From positions 124,001 through 188,000 of the forward strand of contig NZ_JACOPW010000003.1 in the NCBI RefSeq assembly GCF_015461845.1: a stretch of 64,000 nt of DNA. The letters run 5' to 3'. The stretch comes from Pseudomonas mucoides (lineage in GTDB: Bacteria > Pseudomonadota > Gammaproteobacteria > Pseudomonadales > Pseudomonadaceae). Each line of letters begins with the position of its first letter. Position 1 is the first letter of the stretch. Below, piece after piece: positions 53,085-62,492 of the stretch. The notes below the pieces were generated by a model. The model was not told the DNA's origin, made no database searches, and worked only from the letters and a program-made list of their open reading frames with translations. The position numbers were made by a program, and so were the translations under genes.

Positions 53085-54788
53085 ATGTCCCAAGAATTCG
53101 ATTACATCATCATCGGTGCCGGTTCGGCCGGTAACACCCTGGCGACCCGTCTGACTGAAGACGAAGGCGTCACCGTCCTGCTGCTCGAAGCCGGCGGACC
53201 GGACTACCGTTTCGACTTCCGCACGCAGATGCCGGCCGCCCTGGCGTTCCCGCTGCAAGGCCGTCGCTACAACTGGGCATACGAAACCGATCCAGAGCCA
53301 CACATGGACGGTCGCCGGATGGAATGCGGTCGCGGCAAGGGCCTCGGTGGTTCCTCGCTGATCAACGGCATGTGCTACATCCGCGGCAACGCGATGGACT
53401 ACGACAACTGGGCCAAGTTGCCAGGCCTGGAAGACTGGGATTACCTGAACTGCCTGCCGTATTTCCGCAAAGCCGAAACCCGCGACATCGGCCCGAACGA
53501 CTACCACGGTGGCGACGGCCCGGTCAGCGTGACCACGCCGAAAGCCGGCAACAATCCGCTGTTCCACGCCATGGTTGAAGCCGGCGTGCAAGCCGGTTAC
53601 CCGCGCACCGAAGACCTCAACGGTTACCAGCAGGAAGGCTTCGGCCCGATGGACCGTACCGTGACGCCGAACGGCCGTCGCGCCAGCACCGCTCGCGGTT
53701 ATCTGGACGTCGCCAAGAAGCGTTCGACCCTGACCATCGTCACCCACGCCCTGACCGACAAGATCCTGTTCGAAGGCAAGCGTGCGGTCGGCGTGCGTTA
53801 CCTGATCGGCGCCGCCGAAGAGCGCGTTGAAGCCCGTGCCCGCAAAGAAGTGCTGCTGTGCTCCGGCGCCATCGCGTCGCCGCAGATCCTGCAACGCTCC
53901 GGTGTCGGCCCGGCCGAACTGCTGAACAAGCTCGACATCCCGGTGGTCCATGACCTGCCAGGCGTCGGCGAAAACCTGCAGGATCACCTAGAGCTGTACC
54001 TGCAATACGCTTGCACCCAACCGGTCTCGCTGTACCCGTCACTGCTCTGGTACAACCAGCCGGCCATCGGTGCAGAGTGGCTGTTCAACGGCACCGGCAT
54101 CGGCGCCAGCAACCAGTTCGAAGCCGGCGGTTTCATTCGTACCCGTCCGGAATTCGATTGGCCGAACATCCAGTACCACTTCCTGCCGGTCGCGATTAAC
54201 TACAACGGTAGCAACGGTGTGAAAGAGCACGGCTTCCAGGCGCACATGGGTTCCATGCGTTCGCCGAGCCGTGGCCGTATTCAAGCGAAGTCGAAAGACC
54301 CGCGCGAATACCCGAGCATCCTCTTCAACTACATGGCCACCGAGCAGGACTGGCAGGAATTCCGCGACGGCATCCGCCTGACCCGTGAAATCATGCAGCA
54401 ACCTGCGCTGGATGCTTTCCGTGGCCGCGAAATCAGCCCGGGCATCGACGTGCAAACCGATGAGCAGCTCGACAAGTTCATCCGCGAACACGCCGAAACC
54501 GCGTTCCACCCGTCCTGCTCGTGCAAGATGGGTACCGACGAAATGGCCGTGGTTGATGGCGAAGGCCGTGTGCATGGCATGCAAGGTCTGCGTGTGGTCG
54601 ATGCCTCGATCATGCCGATCATCACCACCGGCAACCTGAACGCGCCGACGATCATGATCGCCGAGAAAATCGCCGACAAGATCCGTGGCCGCCAGCCGCT
54701 GCCGCGCAGCAAGGCTGCCTACTTCGTGGCCGGTGATGCACCGGTGCGTGGCAAGCCGATGCGTGATGTGAGTCCTACGGCGCAGTAA
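53085..54788 (+). CDS. betA: Choline dehydrogenase
   Basis: A 567-residue GMC-family flavoprotein. The N-terminal FAD motif is [20 protein letters not shown], the GMC signature [20 protein letters not shown], and the active-site His is in [12 protein letters not shown]. The C-terminal FAD block is [18 protein letters not shown]. It oxidises choline to betaine aldehyde at the membrane. The ATG at 53085 has AGAGGG eight bases upstream. Confidence 0.96.
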   Translation: MSQEFDYIIIGAGSAGNTLATRLTEDEGVTVLLLEAGGPDYRFDFRTQMPAALAFPLQGRRYNWAYETDPEPHMDGRRMECGRGKGLGGSSLINGMCYIRGNAMDYDNWAKLPGLEDWDYLNCLPYFRKAETRDIGPNDYHGGDGPVSVTTPKAGNNPLFHAMVEAGVQAGYPRTEDLNGYQQEGFGPMDRTVTPNGRRASTARGYLDVAKKRSTLTIVTHALTDKILFEGKRAVGVRYLIGAAEERVEARARKEVLLCSGAIASPQILQRSGVGPAELLNKLDIPVVHDLPGVGENLQDHLELYLQYACTQPVSLYPSLLWYNQPAIGAEWLFNGTGIGASNQFEAGGFIRTRPEFDWPNIQYHFLPVAINYNGSNGVKEHGFQAHMGSMRSPSRGRIQAKSKDPREYPSILFNYMATEQDWQEFRDGIRLTREIMQQPALDAFRGREISPGIDVQTDEQLDKFIREHAETAFHPSCSCKMGTDEMAVVDGEGRVHGMQGLRVVDASIMPIITTGNLNAPTIMIAEKIADKIRGRQPLPRSKAAYFVAGDAPVRGKPMRDVSPTAQ

Positions 54789-54811
54789 GACCGTTACACC
54801 GCGTCGCGGCC

Positions 54812-54904
54812 AATCGCGGGCAAGCCCGCTCCCACAGGTTTTCGGTTGGATTGCAGATATGTGATCAAACCGAAAACCTGTGGGAGCGGGCTCGCCCGCG
54901 ATGG
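54812..54904. repeat. REP doublet after betA
   Basis: Inverted units at 54812 and ending 54904, GCGGGC variant. It marks the end of the bet operon. Confidence 0.85.
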
Positions 54905-55073
54905 GTCCTACCAGACAACACATCCCTGGCTGACACACCGACGTAATCCTTTCCTACACCGCTCCACCCTTGATATCGCTCCCCGCACAGGCCTAATCTA
55001 GCGCCACGCAAACGTTTCACCTCCCCCTTCGCAACACCGCAACACCGCCACTCCATACCAAGGAGGTTCCCGA

Positions 55074-56516
55074 ATGTTCGATTTCCACCCCCAGCTCAAG
55101 CAGCGCTTCGCTGCCTTGCGCACGGGCGCTGAATTCTTTTCGCTGCGTTATGTGCGCGAGTCCGGCCAATACCTGTCGGTGCGCAAGAATGTCGCCGAAC
55201 CTCCCAGCCTGAGCCGTGATGAAGGCGCGATGCTGACCGTGCGCATCAACGGCGTCGAAGCCTACGCCGCGACCAACGACCTGTCGCAACACGGCCTGCA
55301 ATCGGCCCTCGACCGCGCCGAACAACAAGCCCGCCGACTCAAGCCCCATGCGTTGCTCGACCTGCGCGACCAAACCGTCTCCAGCGACCGCGCCGACTAT
55401 TTTTCGCCCAACCTCGACCAGCCTTTCCCGTCCCTGAGTGATTGCTACCAATTGCTCGGCGCCGAATCTGCGTCCGTGCCCAAGGACGAGCGGCTGGTGA
55501 ACTGGCAGGTCAGCATCGGCATCACCCACGTCGAGCAGATCTACCTCAACAGCGCCGGTGCCGAACTGCGCCAGGCCCAACGTTTCGTCTACCCGGGCCT
55601 CGACGTCACGGCCTATGACGGCAGCGACAGCCAGACCCGCAGCCTTGGCCGCGAGAACTTCGGCCAGCAGGGCGGCGCGGATGTGATCAGCCGGTGCGGC
55701 TTGATCGGCGCCGGCCCGCAAGTCGCCGATCAGGCGCTGCAATTGCTGCTGGCGCCGAACACCCCGCAAGGCCCGCGCGACCTGCTGCTGATGCCCGACC
55801 AGATGATGCTGCAGATCCACGAATCCATCGGCCACCCGCTGGAACTGGACCGCATCCTCGGCGATGAGCGCAATTACGCCGGCACCAGTTTCGTCAAGGC
55901 ACAAGACTTCGGTCATCTGCAATACGGCTCGAAACTGCTCAACGTGACGTTCGACCCGGACATCCCCGAGCAGCTCGCCAGCTACGGTCATGACGACGAC
56001 GGCACGGCCGCGAGCAAGCAATTCCTGATCAAGGAAGGTGTGTTGCTGCGCCCATTGGGCGGCGCGCTCTCGCAATTTCGCGCGGGCATGAACGGCGTCG
56101 CCAACAGCCGCGCCTGTGGTTGGAACCGTCCACCGATCGACCGCATGGCCAACCTCAACATCGAGCCCGGCGATCAACCGCTGGCGCAACTGATCGGCAA
56201 CATCGAGCACGGCATCATGATGTCCACCAACCGTTCCTGGTCCATCGACGATGCGCGCAACAAGTTCCAGTTCGGCTGCGAATGGGCGCAGTTGATCGAA
56301 AACGGCGAACTCAAGGGCGTGGTGAAAAACCCGAACTACCGGGCGATTTCCGCGCAGTTCTGGAAAAGCCTCAGCGCCGTCGGCGACGCCAACACCGTCA
56401 AGGTCCTGGGCACGCCGAACTGTGGCAAGGGCGAACCGAACCAGGTGATCCGCGTCGGCCACGCGTCGCCAGCCTGTGTGTTCAGCAACGTGGATGTGTT
56501 TGGGGGAGACGCCTGA
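55074..56516 (+). CDS. TldD-like metalloprotease (PmbA/TldD family)
   Basis: A 480-residue protein. The TldD zinc motif H-E-x3-H is intact (MLQIHESIGHPLELDR), and the C-terminal region keeps a Cys (GTPNCGKGEPNQVIRVGHAS) at the place of the third metal ligand. TldD pairs with TldE to cut peptides, for example microcin B17 precursor or CcdA. This is probably not the housekeeping TldD, which is usually unlinked to its partner. AAGGAGG lies nine bases upstream. Overlaps the next gene by one base (TGATG). Confidence 0.87.
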   Translation: MFDFHPQLKQRFAALRTGAEFFSLRYVRESGQYLSVRKNVAEPPSLSRDEGAMLTVRINGVEAYAATNDLSQHGLQSALDRAEQQARRLKPHALLDLRDQTVSSDRADYFSPNLDQPFPSLSDCYQLLGAESASVPKDERLVNWQVSIGITHVEQIYLNSAGAELRQAQRFVYPGLDVTAYDGSDSQTRSLGRENFGQQGGADVISRCGLIGAGPQVADQALQLLLAPNTPQGPRDLLLMPDQMMLQIHESIGHPLELDRILGDERNYAGTSFVKAQDFGHLQYGSKLLNVTFDPDIPEQLASYGHDDDGTAASKQFLIKEGVLLRPLGGALSQFRAGMNGVANSRACGWNRPPIDRMANLNIEPGDQPLAQLIGNIEHGIMMSTNRSWSIDDARNKFQFGCEWAQLIENGELKGVVKNPNYRAISAQFWKSLSAVGDANTVKVLGTPNCGKGEPNQVIRVGHASPACVFSNVDVFGGDA

Positions 56517-57853
56517 TGAGTACGTCGAAAAATCAGGCCGATGGCTTCAAGGCCTTGGTCAACTGGCTACGCGACGCCATTGGCGAGCCGGAACAATTCA
56601 CCCTCAGCTACGCCGCCGAGTCATCGGCCTTCGTGCGTTTCAACCACGCCAAGGTGCGCCAGGCCGGGCAGGTGCAGCAAGCGAGCATCGGCCTCAAGCT
56701 GATCAACGATGGCCGGCATGCCGACCTCGACATCACCTTGGCTGGCGACCCGGAAGTGGACCGGCAGCGTCTGGCCGAAGGTCTGCAACAGTTGCGCGAA
56801 ATTCTGCCGTTGCTGCCGCAGGATCCGTACCTGCTGATCAACCACAACAGCTGGCAGAGCAAGAATGTGCAGGAACATCCACTGCCGGACACCGGGCAGG
56901 TGGTCGCTGAAATCACTCAGGCCGCGGAAGGGCTGGACCTGGTGGGCTTCTATGCGGCGGGCCCGATCAGTCGCGGTTTCGCCAGCTCTTCGGGTGCGTT
57001 TGGCTGGCATCAGGCCAACAGTTTCAACTTCGACTTCAGCCTGTTTCATGAAAATGGTCAGGCCGTGAAAGCCAGCTATGCCGGACATGACTGGAGCAGC
57101 GAAGGGTTTGCCAAGCGCTTCGCTCTGGCGCGCGAGCAACTGGCGTTTCTCGGTCGGCCGTTGCGCACGCTGGCACCGGGTCAGTACCGCGCCTACCTCG
57201 CACCGGCAGCCCTTGAAGAAATCATGGGCATGCTCGGCTGGGGTGGTTTTTCAGCGCAGTCGATTGCCAGCAAAACCAGCCCACTGCAAAAGCTGTATGC
57301 GGGGGACAGTGCGTTCAGCCCGCAGGTGTCCATTGATGAAAAAGTCAGTGGCTCGTTGAGCCCGGCATTCTCCGGCGAAGGTTATCCCCGCAGTGATCTG
57401 GGGTTGATCGTCGAAGGCAAGGCCGGCGCGCAAATGGTCAGTTCCCGCAGCGCGGCGGAATACGGCTTGACTGCCAACGGCGCGGGCGGTGGGGAGATGC
57501 CCAGTGCATTGAACATGGCGGCCGGGACGTTGCCTGAAGCCGAAATCCTCAAGCAACTGGGCACGGGGTTGTACATCAGCAACCTCTGGTACCTGAACTA
57601 CTCCGACCAACCGGGGGCACGCATGACCGGAATGACCCGGTTTGCGACGTTCTGGGTCGAGAACGGCGAGATTCAGTCGCCGGTGAGCACCATGCGTTTT
57701 GATGACAGCGCCTACAGCTTGCTGGGTTCGCAGTTGGAGGCGTTGACCGAGGAGCGCGAGTTGTTGCTGTCGGCGAGTACCTACAGTCAGCGGGCCACAG
57801 CTTCGGCGTTATTGCCGGGCGCACTCATCAGCAAACTCACCTTGACCCTGTAA
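56516..57853 (+). CDS. TldE/PmbA-like partner of the TldD-like protease
   Basis: A 445-residue PmbA/TldD-fold protein without the HExxxH motif (at that position LEEIMGMLGWGG), as expected for the non-catalytic TldE partner. Conserved blocks are YAAGPISRGFASSSGAFGW, SGEGYPRSDLGLIVEG and GLYISNLWYLNYSDQPGAR. The TGATG overlap with the upstream gene implies equimolar production of a heterodimer. The open frame extends upstream but inside the partner gene, so the ATG at 56516 is used. Confidence 0.85.
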   Translation: MSTSKNQADGFKALVNWLRDAIGEPEQFTLSYAAESSAFVRFNHAKVRQAGQVQQASIGLKLINDGRHADLDITLAGDPEVDRQRLAEGLQQLREILPLLPQDPYLLINHNSWQSKNVQEHPLPDTGQVVAEITQAAEGLDLVGFYAAGPISRGFASSSGAFGWHQANSFNFDFSLFHENGQAVKASYAGHDWSSEGFAKRFALAREQLAFLGRPLRTLAPGQYRAYLAPAALEEIMGMLGWGGFSAQSIASKTSPLQKLYAGDSAFSPQVSIDEKVSGSLSPAFSGEGYPRSDLGLIVEGKAGAQMVSSRSAAEYGLTANGAGGGEMPSALNMAAGTLPEAEILKQLGTGLYISNLWYLNYSDQPGARMTGMTRFATFWVENGEIQSPVSTMRFDDSAYSLLGSQLEALTEERELLLSASTYSQRATASALLPGALISKLTLTL

Positions 57854-57865
57854 ACACAAAACCTC

Positions 57866-57956
57866 TGTGGGAGCGGGCTTGCCTGCGAAGAGGCCATCAG
57901 CCTCAGCATTAATGTTGACTGACACACCGCCTTCGCGGGCAAGCCCGCTCCCACAG
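57866..57956. repeat. REP doublet after the TldE-like gene
   Basis: Inverted units at 57866 (GGGCTTGCCTGCGAAG) and ending 57956 (TTCGCGGGCAAGCCCGCTCC). Confidence 0.84.
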
Positions 57957-58010
57957 AGATTCTGGCTTGCAATGACCTTGCATTAACAACTCCAACCCGC
58001 AAGAGGTCCC

Positions 58011-59438
58011 ATGCCCAACCGCCCGCCTCTCGACGCTGTCACCGCCCGCTGGGTGCCGTGGGTCGTCGCCATCGCGTTTTTCATGCAGTCCCTCGACGGC
58101 ACCATCCTCAACACCGCACTGCCCGCCATGGCCCGCGACCTGGCGGAAGATCCGTTGCGGATGCAGGGCGTGATCATCGCCTACATGCTCACCGTCGCCT
58201 TGCTGATCCCCGCTTCCGGCTGGATCGCCGACCGTTTCGGCACCAAGAAAATATTCTTCGGCGCGATCCTTCTGTTCAGCCTCGGTTCGTTGCTTTGCGC
58301 CATTTCGACGAGCCTGAGCCTGCTGATCGGTGCCCGGATCATTCAGGGCCTGGGCGGTGCATTGATGTTGCCGGTCGGGCGCCTTGTGGTGCTGCGCGCT
58401 TACCCGCGTTCGGAACTGGTGCGGATCATGGGGTTCATCACCATTCCCGGCTTGCTCGGCCCCTTGATCGGCCCAACCATGGGCGGCTGGATGGTGGAGT
58501 ACCTGACCTGGCACTGGATCTTCCTGATCAACCTGCCCGTCGGGTTGGTCGGTTGCTACGCCGTGTGGAAATTCATCCCGGACCTACGCGGCACCGAGCG
58601 CACCCGTTTCGATAGCCTTGGGTTCGTGCTGTTCGGCGCGGCGATGATTCTGATCACCGTCGCCATGGAAGGTCTGGGCGAGCTGCACCTGCCCCACCTG
58701 CGCGTGATGCTGTTGTTGTTCGCTGGCATGGCCTGTCTGGCGGCGTACTGGTTACGCGCCGGGCATACTGAAAACCCGCTGTTCGCGCCGTCACTGTTCA
58801 AGACCCGGACCTTCGCCGTGGGCATCCTCGGCAACCTGTTTGCCCGCCTCGGCAGCGGCGCCCTGCCCTTCCTCGTGCCCTTGCTGCTGCAAGTGGCGCT
58901 GGGGTATTCGCCGTCACAGGCGGGGATGAGCATGCTGCCGCTGGCGGCGGCGGCGATGGTTGCCAAGTGGGTCGCACGTCCGCTGATCGAGCGGTTGGGC
59001 TATCGCATCGTGCTGACCGGCAACACCCTGGCGCTGGGCATCATGCTCGCGAGCATGGGCCTGGTCAGCGAACAGACACCGTACTGGCTGCTGCTGTGCC
59101 TGCTGGCGATTCTCGGGGCGATCAACTCGCTGCAATTCACCGCGATGAACACCGTCACCCTGATCGACCTCGACGATGCCAGCGCCAGTAGCGGCAACAG
59201 CCTGTTGTCGGTCGTCGCGCAATTGTCCCTGAGCCTGGGCGTTGCCTGCGCCGGTGCGTTGCTCGGCGGCTTTACCGCCGAGATCGGAAACGATGGCGTG
59301 GAAACGGTGTTGGGCGCGTTCCAGCTGACGTTTGTCACGGTCGGAATCATGGCCATGCTGGCGGCCACGATCTTTTCCCAGCTCTCACCAACGGACGGCC
59401 GACGGATGGTCACCCGCGAGCACGATATAGAACACTGA
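58011..59438 (+). CDS. MFS drug transporter, DHA2 (14-segment) family
   Basis: A 475-residue polytopic protein with about fourteen membrane segments. Motif A is in IADRFGTKKIFFGA and motif C-like sequence in LIGPTMGGWMVEYLTW; the first helix has AIAFFMQSLDGTILNTALPA, typical of DHA2 proton-coupled exporters such as MdtD. Substrate unknown. It is transcribed alone, although a peptide exporter role with the TldDE-like pair cannot be excluded. Confidence 0.87.
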   Translation: MPNRPPLDAVTARWVPWVVAIAFFMQSLDGTILNTALPAMARDLAEDPLRMQGVIIAYMLTVALLIPASGWIADRFGTKKIFFGAILLFSLGSLLCAISTSLSLLIGARIIQGLGGALMLPVGRLVVLRAYPRSELVRIMGFITIPGLLGPLIGPTMGGWMVEYLTWHWIFLINLPVGLVGCYAVWKFIPDLRGTERTRFDSLGFVLFGAAMILITVAMEGLGELHLPHLRVMLLLFAGMACLAAYWLRAGHTENPLFAPSLFKTRTFAVGILGNLFARLGSGALPFLVPLLLQVALGYSPSQAGMSMLPLAAAAMVAKWVARPLIERLGYRIVLTGNTLALGIMLASMGLVSEQTPYWLLLCLLAILGAINSLQFTAMNTVTLIDLDDASASSGNSLLSVVAQLSLSLGVACAGALLGGFTAEIGNDGVETVLGAFQLTFVTVGIMAMLAATIFSQLSPTDGRRMVTREHDIEH

Positions 59439-59440
59439 CC

Positions 59441-59543
59441 TGTAGCCGCTGACGAGGCACGAGGCTGCGTTGCGCCTCCGCAGGACCGCCCTCGAGGGGC
59501 CGCTTCGCAGCCCAACGCAGCCTCGTGCCTCGACAGCTGCTAC
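59441..59543. repeat. Long palindromic element, copy 2
   Basis: Same family as 31899-32000. Arms TGTAGCCGCTGACGAGGC and the complement ending GACAGCTGCTAC, inner arms GAGGCTGCGTTG and CAACGCAGCCTC, centre GGACCGCCCTCGAGGGGC. It separates the MFS gene from dbpA. Confidence 0.8.
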
Positions 59544-59621
59544 GGCTATTCGTCCAGAATTTGCAGGTAGATAGAGCGAGACTGGTACACTGCGCGACAT
59601 TTTGTTTTGCAGGCCAGTCCC

Positions 59622-61007
59622 GTGACCACCATCGCCACCGCTTTTAATACTTTGCCGCTGTCCGCCGCCATGCTGGCTAACCTCGACTCCCTCGGTTATG
59701 CCCAGATGACGCCGATCCAGGCGCAAAGCTTGCCGGTGATCCTCAAGGGGATGGACCTGATCGCCCAGGCCAAGACCGGCAGCGGCAAGACCGCCGCCTT
59801 CGGTATCGGCCTGCTGAACCCGATCAATCCGCGCTTCTTCGGTTGCCAGGCACTGGTCATCTGCCCGACGCGCGAGCTGGCGGACCAGGTCGCCAAGGAA
59901 CTCCGTCGTCTGGCCCGCGCCGAAGACAACATCAAGATCCTGACCTTGTGCGGCGGCGTGTCCTTCGGCCCGCAGATCGGCTCGCTGGAACACGGCGCGC
60001 ACATCATCGTCGGCACCCCGGGCCGTATCCAGCAGCATTTGCGCAAAGGTTCGCTGGTTCTGCATGGCCTGAACACGCTGATCCTCGACGAAGCTGACCG
60101 CATGCTCGACATGGGTTTCTACGATTCCATCGAAGAAATCATTGCCCAGACCCCGGAACGTCGCCAGACCCTGTTGTTCTCGGCCACGTACCCGTCGGGC
60201 ATCAAGCAACTCGCCGCGAAATTCATGCGCAACCCTCAGATCGTGAAGGCCGAGGCGTTCCATGACGACACGCAGATCGAGCAGCGTTTCTACGAGATCT
60301 CCCCGGATGACCGCATGAGCGCGGTGACCAAAGTCCTTGGCCACTTCCGCCCGGCGTCCTGCGTGGCGTTCTGCTTCACCAAGCAGCAGGTTCAGGAAAC
60401 CGTTGATCACCTGACGTCCAAAGGCATCTCGGCCGTCGGCCTGCATGGCGATCTGGAACAGCGTGATCGCGATCAAGTGCTGGCCATGTTCTCCAACCGC
60501 AGCACCTCGGTACTGGTCGCCACCGACGTCGCCGCGCGCGGTCTGGACATCGATGCGCTGGACATGGTGATCAACGTCGAGCTGGCCCGTGACTCGGAAA
60601 TTCACATTCACCGTGTCGGCCGTACCGGCCGCGCTGGCGAGAAAGGCATTGCGATCAGCCTGGTTGCACCGTCCGAAGCGCACCGCGCCCAAGCCATCGA
60701 GCAACTGCAGAAGGCGCCGTTGAACTGGGACCAGGTGGACAACCTCACGTCCCAGGGCGGCGGTCCACTGCTGCCGGTCATGAGCACGCTGTGCATCGGC
60801 GCTGGCCGTAAAGACAAGGTTCGTCCGGGTGACATCCTGGGCGCACTGACTGGCGATGCCGGCATTCCGGGCGCCCAGGTTGGCAAGATCGCGATTTTCG
60901 ACTTCCAGGCCTATGTGGCCGTGGAGCGCGGGATCGCCAAGCAGGCCTTGCAACGCCTGAATGACGGCAAGATCAAAGGCCGTTCGCTGCGCGTTCGTAT
61001 CCTGTAA
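59622..61007 (+). CDS. dbpA: DEAD-box ATP-dependent RNA helicase DbpA
   Basis: A 461-residue helicase. Motifs: Q motif TPIQAQSLP, I AKTGSGKTAAF, Ia PTRELADQV, II DEAD (LILDEADRMLDMG), III SAT, and VI HRVGRTGRAG. The last ~75 residues are the DbpA RNA-binding domain (LCIGAGRKDKVRPGDILGAL), which targets helix 92 of 23S rRNA in ribosome assembly. A GTG start at 59622 is chosen because the conserved N terminus begins TTIATAFNTLPL. Confidence 0.95.
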   Translation: MTTIATAFNTLPLSAAMLANLDSLGYAQMTPIQAQSLPVILKGMDLIAQAKTGSGKTAAFGIGLLNPINPRFFGCQALVICPTRELADQVAKELRRLARAEDNIKILTLCGGVSFGPQIGSLEHGAHIIVGTPGRIQQHLRKGSLVLHGLNTLILDEADRMLDMGFYDSIEEIIAQTPERRQTLLFSATYPSGIKQLAAKFMRNPQIVKAEAFHDDTQIEQRFYEISPDDRMSAVTKVLGHFRPASCVAFCFTKQQVQETVDHLTSKGISAVGLHGDLEQRDRDQVLAMFSNRSTSVLVATDVAARGLDIDALDMVINVELARDSEIHIHRVGRTGRAGEKGIAISLVAPSEAHRAQAIEQLQKAPLNWDQVDNLTSQGGGPLLPVMSTLCIGAGRKDKVRPGDILGALTGDAGIPGAQVGKIAIFDFQAYVAVERGIAKQALQRLNDGKIKGRSLRVRIL

Positions 61008-61023
61008 GAACAACGCACTTCCC

Positions 61024-61056
61024 CTGTGGGAGCCGGCGCAACGCCGGCTCCCACAG
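61024..61056. terminator. Compact hairpin between dbpA and the YhiN-type gene
   Basis: CTGTGGGAGCCGGC and GCCGGCTCCCACAG pair perfectly over 14 bases with loop GCAAC, followed by TTTGTTTTG. It looks like a REP unit collapsed into a terminator for dbpA. Confidence 0.72.
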
Positions 61057-61091
61057 TTTGTTTTGTGGTGACACACCAAGAGGACACCGTT

Positions 61092-62270
61092 TTGCGCTCT
61101 ACCGAAGTCGTGATCATTGGCGCTGGCGCCGCAGGGTTGATGTGTGCGCTGACCGCCGCCGGGCGCGGGCGCAAGGTGATGTTGCTCGACCATGCGAACA
61201 AGGCTGGCAAGAAAATCCTGATGTCGGGCGGTGGCCGCTGCAATTTCACCAACATGTACACCGAACCTGGCAATTTCCTCTCGCAGAACGAACACTTCTG
61301 CAAATCCGCACTGGCGCGCTACACCCAGTGGGATTTCATCGGCATGGTCGCCAAACATGGCGTGCCGTATCACGAGAAAAAGCTCGGGCAGTTGTTTTGC
61401 GATAACAAATCCAGCGACATCCTCGAGATGCTGCTCAACGAGTGCGATCAGGTGGGCGTCAGCCTGCACCTGGACACCTCGATCCAGACCATCGAAAAGC
61501 TCGAAAGCGGTTACCTGCTGGACACCACGATGGGCCAGATCACTTGTGAGTCTTTGGTCATCGCCACAGGCGGACTGTCGATCCCGACGCTGGGCGCGAC
61601 CGGTTTCGGTTATCAGGTTGCCAAACAGTTCGGCCACCAACTGCTGCCAACCCGCGCCGGCCTTGTGCCGTTCACCATTACCGATCAGTTGAAAGAGCTT
61701 TGCACCGAGCTGTCAGGCACGTCGGTGGATTGCCTGGTGAGCTGCAACGAGCAGAGTTTCCGCGAGAACATCCTGTTCACTCACCGCGGCCTCAGCGGCC
61801 CGGCGATTTTGCAGATTTCTTCGTTCTGGGAATCTGGCGACACGGTCGAGATCAACCTGATGCCGGACCACAACGCGCATGAGTGGCTGCAACAGCAGCA
61901 AGCCGAACGCCCGAACAGCGAACTGAAAACCCTTCTGGGGGAAATCTTCACCAAGAAGATGGCCAATCTGCTGGCGGACAACTGGTTCGTGTCCAAACCG
62001 ATGAAGCAGTACACCCACGCGGAAATCGCCGACATCGCCGAAAAACTGGCGAGCTGGAAAGTGGTGCCGGCCGGTACCGAAGGCTATCGCACGGCGGAAG
62101 TGACCCTGGGCGGCGTCGACACCCACGAAGTGTCGTCCAAAACCATGGAATCGCTGAAAAGCCCCGGCCTGTACTTCATCGGCGAAGTGCTCGACGTGAC
62201 CGGGCATCTGGGCGGCTTCAACTTCCAGTGGGCCTGGGCCTCAGGCTACGCTGCCGCGCAGTACGCCTGA
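61092..62270 (+). CDS. HI0933/YhiN-family flavoprotein
   Basis: A 392-residue NAD(P)/FAD-dependent oxidoreductase. The FAD motif is VVIIGAGAAGLMCALTAAGR; the family block is KKILMSGGGRCNFTNMY, and the C-terminal motif is GFNFQWAWASGYAAAQYA. Its substrate is unknown. It uses a TTG start at 61092 with AAGAGGA seven bases upstream; the frame upstream of it is hairpin sequence. Confidence 0.87.
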   Translation: MRSTEVVIIGAGAAGLMCALTAAGRGRKVMLLDHANKAGKKILMSGGGRCNFTNMYTEPGNFLSQNEHFCKSALARYTQWDFIGMVAKHGVPYHEKKLGQLFCDNKSSDILEMLLNECDQVGVSLHLDTSIQTIEKLESGYLLDTTMGQITCESLVIATGGLSIPTLGATGFGYQVAKQFGHQLLPTRAGLVPFTITDQLKELCTELSGTSVDCLVSCNEQSFRENILFTHRGLSGPAILQISSFWESGDTVEINLMPDHNAHEWLQQQQAERPNSELKTLLGEIFTKKMANLLADNWFVSKPMKQYTHAEIADIAEKLASWKVVPAGTEGYRTAEVTLGGVDTHEVSSKTMESLKSPGLYFIGEVLDVTGHLGGFNFQWAWASGYAAAQYA

Positions 62271-62286
62271 AGCAACACAAAATCCA

Positions 62287-62376
62287 TGTAAGAGTGAGCC
62301 TGCTCGCGCTAGCGGTGTAACAGTCGACAGAGATGTTGAATGTAGCGTCCTCATCGCGAGCAGGCTCACTCCTACA
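62287..62376. repeat. REP doublet between the YhiN-type gene and yccS
   Basis: Inverted units of the GAGCCTGCTCGCG variant near 62287 and ending 62376. Confidence 0.82.
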
Positions 62377-62492
62377 TTGACCCTGTGTGATATCAAGGAA
62401 CAGATTTTGCTGTCAGATGTGATCGACGCCATTGCGTCGGCGTCATTACTGGCTCAATTTAGCGTCATTGCCTCGGAAGGCCTTCGCACTTC

